A stretch of 16,678 nt of DNA from positions 1-16,678 of the forward strand of contig JBNKHC010000080.1 in NCBI GenBank assembly GCA_050290145.1, in the 5' to 3' direction. This DNA comes from Pelagibius sp050290145. GTDB taxonomy: Bacteria; Pseudomonadota; Alphaproteobacteria; Kiloniellales; Kiloniellaceae. Positions 15,130-16,678 of this stretch are shown piece by piece. Positions within the stretch are counted from its first letter, which is position 1. The number at the start of each line of letters is the position of its first letter. Made by a program: the position numbers and the translations under genes. The notes beneath the pieces are model-generated. The model searched no databases. It was given only the letters and a program-made list of their open reading frames with translations, and had not been told where the DNA came from.

Positions 15130-16215
15130 GTGTTTGACGGGAAATCACGCGAAGCAGGCGATTGCGTCGTCCACCGGGCCTCGGTCGAGGAGGCCCTGGA
15201 TGTCCTGCATATCGGCATTTCCGTCTTCGACGCCGACCTGCGCCTGGTCACCGCCAACAAAGCCTTCATGACCCTGCTCGCATTTCCGCCGGAGATGGAC
15301 CGACCGGGGACGCCCCTGGCAGACTTCTTCCGCCTCAACGCGCAACGCGGCGAATACGGTGAGGGCGACATCGACACGCAGGTCGAGGAGCGCCTGGCGC
15401 TGGCCCGGAAGTTCGAGCCGCACAGCTTCCGCCGCGACCGGCCGGACGGCACGGTCCTGGAAATCACCGGCACGCCGCTGGCCTCCGGCGGCTTCGTCAC
15501 CACCTACAACGACGTGACCGAGATCACTCGTGCCAACGAGGCCCTGGCGGAAAAGGAAAAGGAACTGACCCGCTACCTGGAGGACATCGACCTGGAGCGG
15601 GCTATGGTCGAGCAGCAGGCCGAACAGGTCGTCGAGATGGCCGAGCAGCTGGCGGTGCAGAACAAAGAGATCGAGGCCAGCCGCAAGCAAAGCGATTTCC
15701 AGGCCCGCCACGACGAGCTGACCGGGCTGCCCAACCGGCGCTACTTCTCGGAATTCCTGGAGCAGTCGCTGCTTGTGGCCGCGCAGGCCGGCACCGGCAA
15801 GGCCATGCTCTTCGTGGACCTCGACAACTTTAAACCGGTGAACGACATCCTGGGACACGACGAGGGCGATGCCCTGCTGAAGAAGGTGGGGCTCCGGCTG
15901 ACCTCGTGCCTGCGCGACAGCGACTTCGTCGCGCGCCTGGGCGGCGACGAGTTCGCCGTAATTGCCAATATCAAGCCGGGCAGCAGCCCCGACGACGTCC
16001 GCCTCGTGGCCGAGCGCCTCTTGGAAGCGCTCGATATCACCATCGAGGAAGCCGACCCCCCGATCTCTGTGGCGGCCAGCATCGGTATCGCTCTCTTCCC
16101 GGAAGACGCCGCCGACCACGAAGAACTGCTGAAGCAGGCCGACAAGGCGATGTACGAAGCAAAGGCCGCCGGCCGCAACCGCATCGTCTTCGCGGCCGAC
16201 CTGGTCGACGCCTAG
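15130..16215 (+). CDS. PAS-GGDEF diguanylate cyclase (cytoplasmic)
   Basis: A 361-residue protein. An N-terminal PAS domain of the PAS_7 type spans about residues 20-131 (LHIGISVFDADLRLVTANKAF, ending VTTYNDVTEITRANE). A Glu/Gln-rich coiled coil spans about 132-190, and a GGDEF domain runs from about 190 to 355. The catalytic motif GGDEF is intact at 271-275. RDSD at 262-265, five residues before it, is a standard inhibitory I-site, so c-di-GMP feedback is expected. DELTGLPNR (195-203) and FVDLDNFKPVND (228-239) are also typical. There is no membrane segment or signal peptide, so it should sense an internal signal and make c-di-GMP from GTP. The start is GTG 15130 with AAGGGGA (15117-15123) six bases upstream. 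It stands alone, with a promoter and structured leader upstream. Confidence 0.95.
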   Translation: MFDGKSREAGDCVVHRASVEEALDVLHIGISVFDADLRLVTANKAFMTLLAFPPEMDRPGTPLADFFRLNAQRGEYGEGDIDTQVEERLALARKFEPHSFRRDRPDGTVLEITGTPLASGGFVTTYNDVTEITRANEALAEKEKELTRYLEDIDLERAMVEQQAEQVVEMAEQLAVQNKEIEASRKQSDFQARHDELTGLPNRRYFSEFLEQSLLVAAQAGTGKAMLFVDLDNFKPVNDILGHDEGDALLKKVGLRLTSCLRDSDFVARLGGDEFAVIANIKPGSSPDDVRLVAERLLEALDITIEEADPPISVAASIGIALFPEDAADHEELLKQADKAMYEAKAAGRNRIVFAADLVDA

Positions 16216-16217
16216 GC

Positions 16218-16254
16218 GAAGGCCACCGCCTTCCCGCCGCGGCCGTTGCGGCGG
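16218..16254. terminator. Paired hairpins between convergent genes, possible terminator
   Basis: GAAGGC (16218-16223) pairs with GCCTTC (16228-16233), and CCGCCGC (16234-16240) pairs with GCGGCGG (16248-16254). The two stems fill the 43-nt gap between the cyclase stop and the formate dehydrogenase stop. Neither is followed by a T run, so termination is only suggested by position. Confidence 0.35.
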
Positions 16255-16258
16255 CGCC

Positions 16259-16678
16259 CTACTCCGCCGCCGCGTAGGCCTCCATCTTTTCGACCCGCGC
16301 CGCGCAGAACTTGAACTCCGGAATCTTGCCGAAGGGATCGAGCTGCGGGTTGGTCAGCATGTTGGCCGCCGCCTCGTTGAAGCAGAAGGGAATGAAGACC
16401 ATCCCCTCGGGCACGTCGCGGTCGGCGCGAACGTTGAGCGCGATCTCGCCGCGACGCGTCGCCACCTTGACCATGTCGCCCGGCTCCAGGCCCATCGTCC
16501 GCAGCTGGCGCGGATGCAGGCTGGCCACGGCTTCCGGCTCCAGATCATCGAGCACGGTCGCGCGCCGGGTCATGGCGCCGGTGTGCCAGTGCTCCAGCAT
16601 GCGGCCGGTCGTCAGCACCAGCGGGTAGTCATCGTCCGGCAGCTCGTCCGGCGGCACCAGGCCGGCCGGCACGATCTT
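16259..16678 (-). CDS. Formate dehydrogenase alpha subunit, C-terminal part (cut by window end)
   Basis: The frame is open to the last base, leaving 139 residues of C-terminus. YPLVLTTGRMLEHWHTGAMTRR, then LEPEAVASLHPRQL, GDMVKVATRRGEI, GMVFIPFCFNEAAANMLTN and DPFGKIPEFKFCAARVEK are characteristic of the molybdopterin-dinucleotide-binding domain. They match the end of NAD-linked FdsA/FdhF-type formate dehydrogenases, which oxidise formate to CO2 in the cytoplasm. The full protein should be about 900-960 residues, so most lies outside the window. The EHWHTG-MTRR segment favours formate dehydrogenase over nitrate reductase. No gene follows on its strand before the convergent cyclase, so any FdsC or FdsD partner gene must lie elsewhere. 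Confidence 0.9.
   Translation of the reverse strand, partial: KIVPAGLVPPDELPDDDYPLVLTTGRMLEHWHTGAMTRRATVLDDLEPEAVASLHPRQLRTMGLEPGDMVKVATRRGEIALNVRADRDVPEGMVFIPFCFNEAAANMLTNPQLDPFGKIPEFKFCAARVEKMEAYAAAE

Noticed and set aside
15023..15271. An 82-codon plus-strand frame overlapping the start of the cyclase gene
   Set aside because: It runs into the PAS coding region in another frame and has no ribosome site; the cyclase start at 15130 is well supported.

Overview
The window looks like ordinary chromosome from a GC-rich alphaproteobacterium, probably Rhodospirillales-like. This is inferred from the strong G/C third-position bias, the gene content (an Entner-Doudoroff operon, a PAS_7-type diguanylate cyclase, an FdsA-type formate dehydrogenase) and the gene order. 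I see no rRNA, tRNA, CRISPR array, insertion sequence or phage gene.

Layout: (1) 1-1744, + strand: the body of a LysR-family regulator, cut by the window edge, followed after 22 nt by an SDR oxidoreductase. (2) 1951-4010, + strand: a TauE/SafE-type membrane transporter and an unrecognised exported protein that probably starts at a GTG. A GC-rich hairpin at 4013-4042 separates these from the next operon. (3) 10392 down to 4042, - strand: a compact five-gene operon zwf-pgl-edd-eda-pgi. It carries glucose-6-phosphate to 6-phosphogluconolactone, 6-phosphogluconate, KDPG, then pyruvate plus glyceraldehyde-3-phosphate. Pgi adds the link to fructose-6-phosphate, so fructose-derived or gluconeogenic carbon can enter or recycle. 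Neighbouring genes overlap or lie 14-39 nt apart. (4) 10393-10663: an AT-richer divergent regulatory region with a palindrome beside a good -10 for zwf, a second short palindrome and one perfect DnaA box. (5) 10664-11830, + strand: an exported PQQ-dependent aldose dehydrogenase-like protein, thematically linked to the operon because it oxidises sugars in the periplasm. (6) 12129-13415, + strand: an unrecognised secreted 428-residue protein with four cysteines and a low-complexity tail, ended by a textbook terminator. (7) 13599-14819, + strand: a Bcr/CflA-like MFS exporter. (8) 14861-14968: what looks like the frameshifted, truncated start of an enolase-superfamily (MR/MLE) gene. (9) 15130-16215, + strand: a cytoplasmic PAS-GGDEF diguanylate cyclase with an I-site, preceded by a perfect -10 hexamer embedded in a palindrome. 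(10) 16678 down to 16259, - strand: the C-terminal end of a formate dehydrogenase alpha subunit, converging on the cyclase gene.

I found no convincing new multi-gene system. The best leads are the two unrecognised exported proteins, the palindrome at the zwf promoter with the unusual zwf start, the MR/MLE gene remnant, and the structured leader of the diguanylate cyclase gene.
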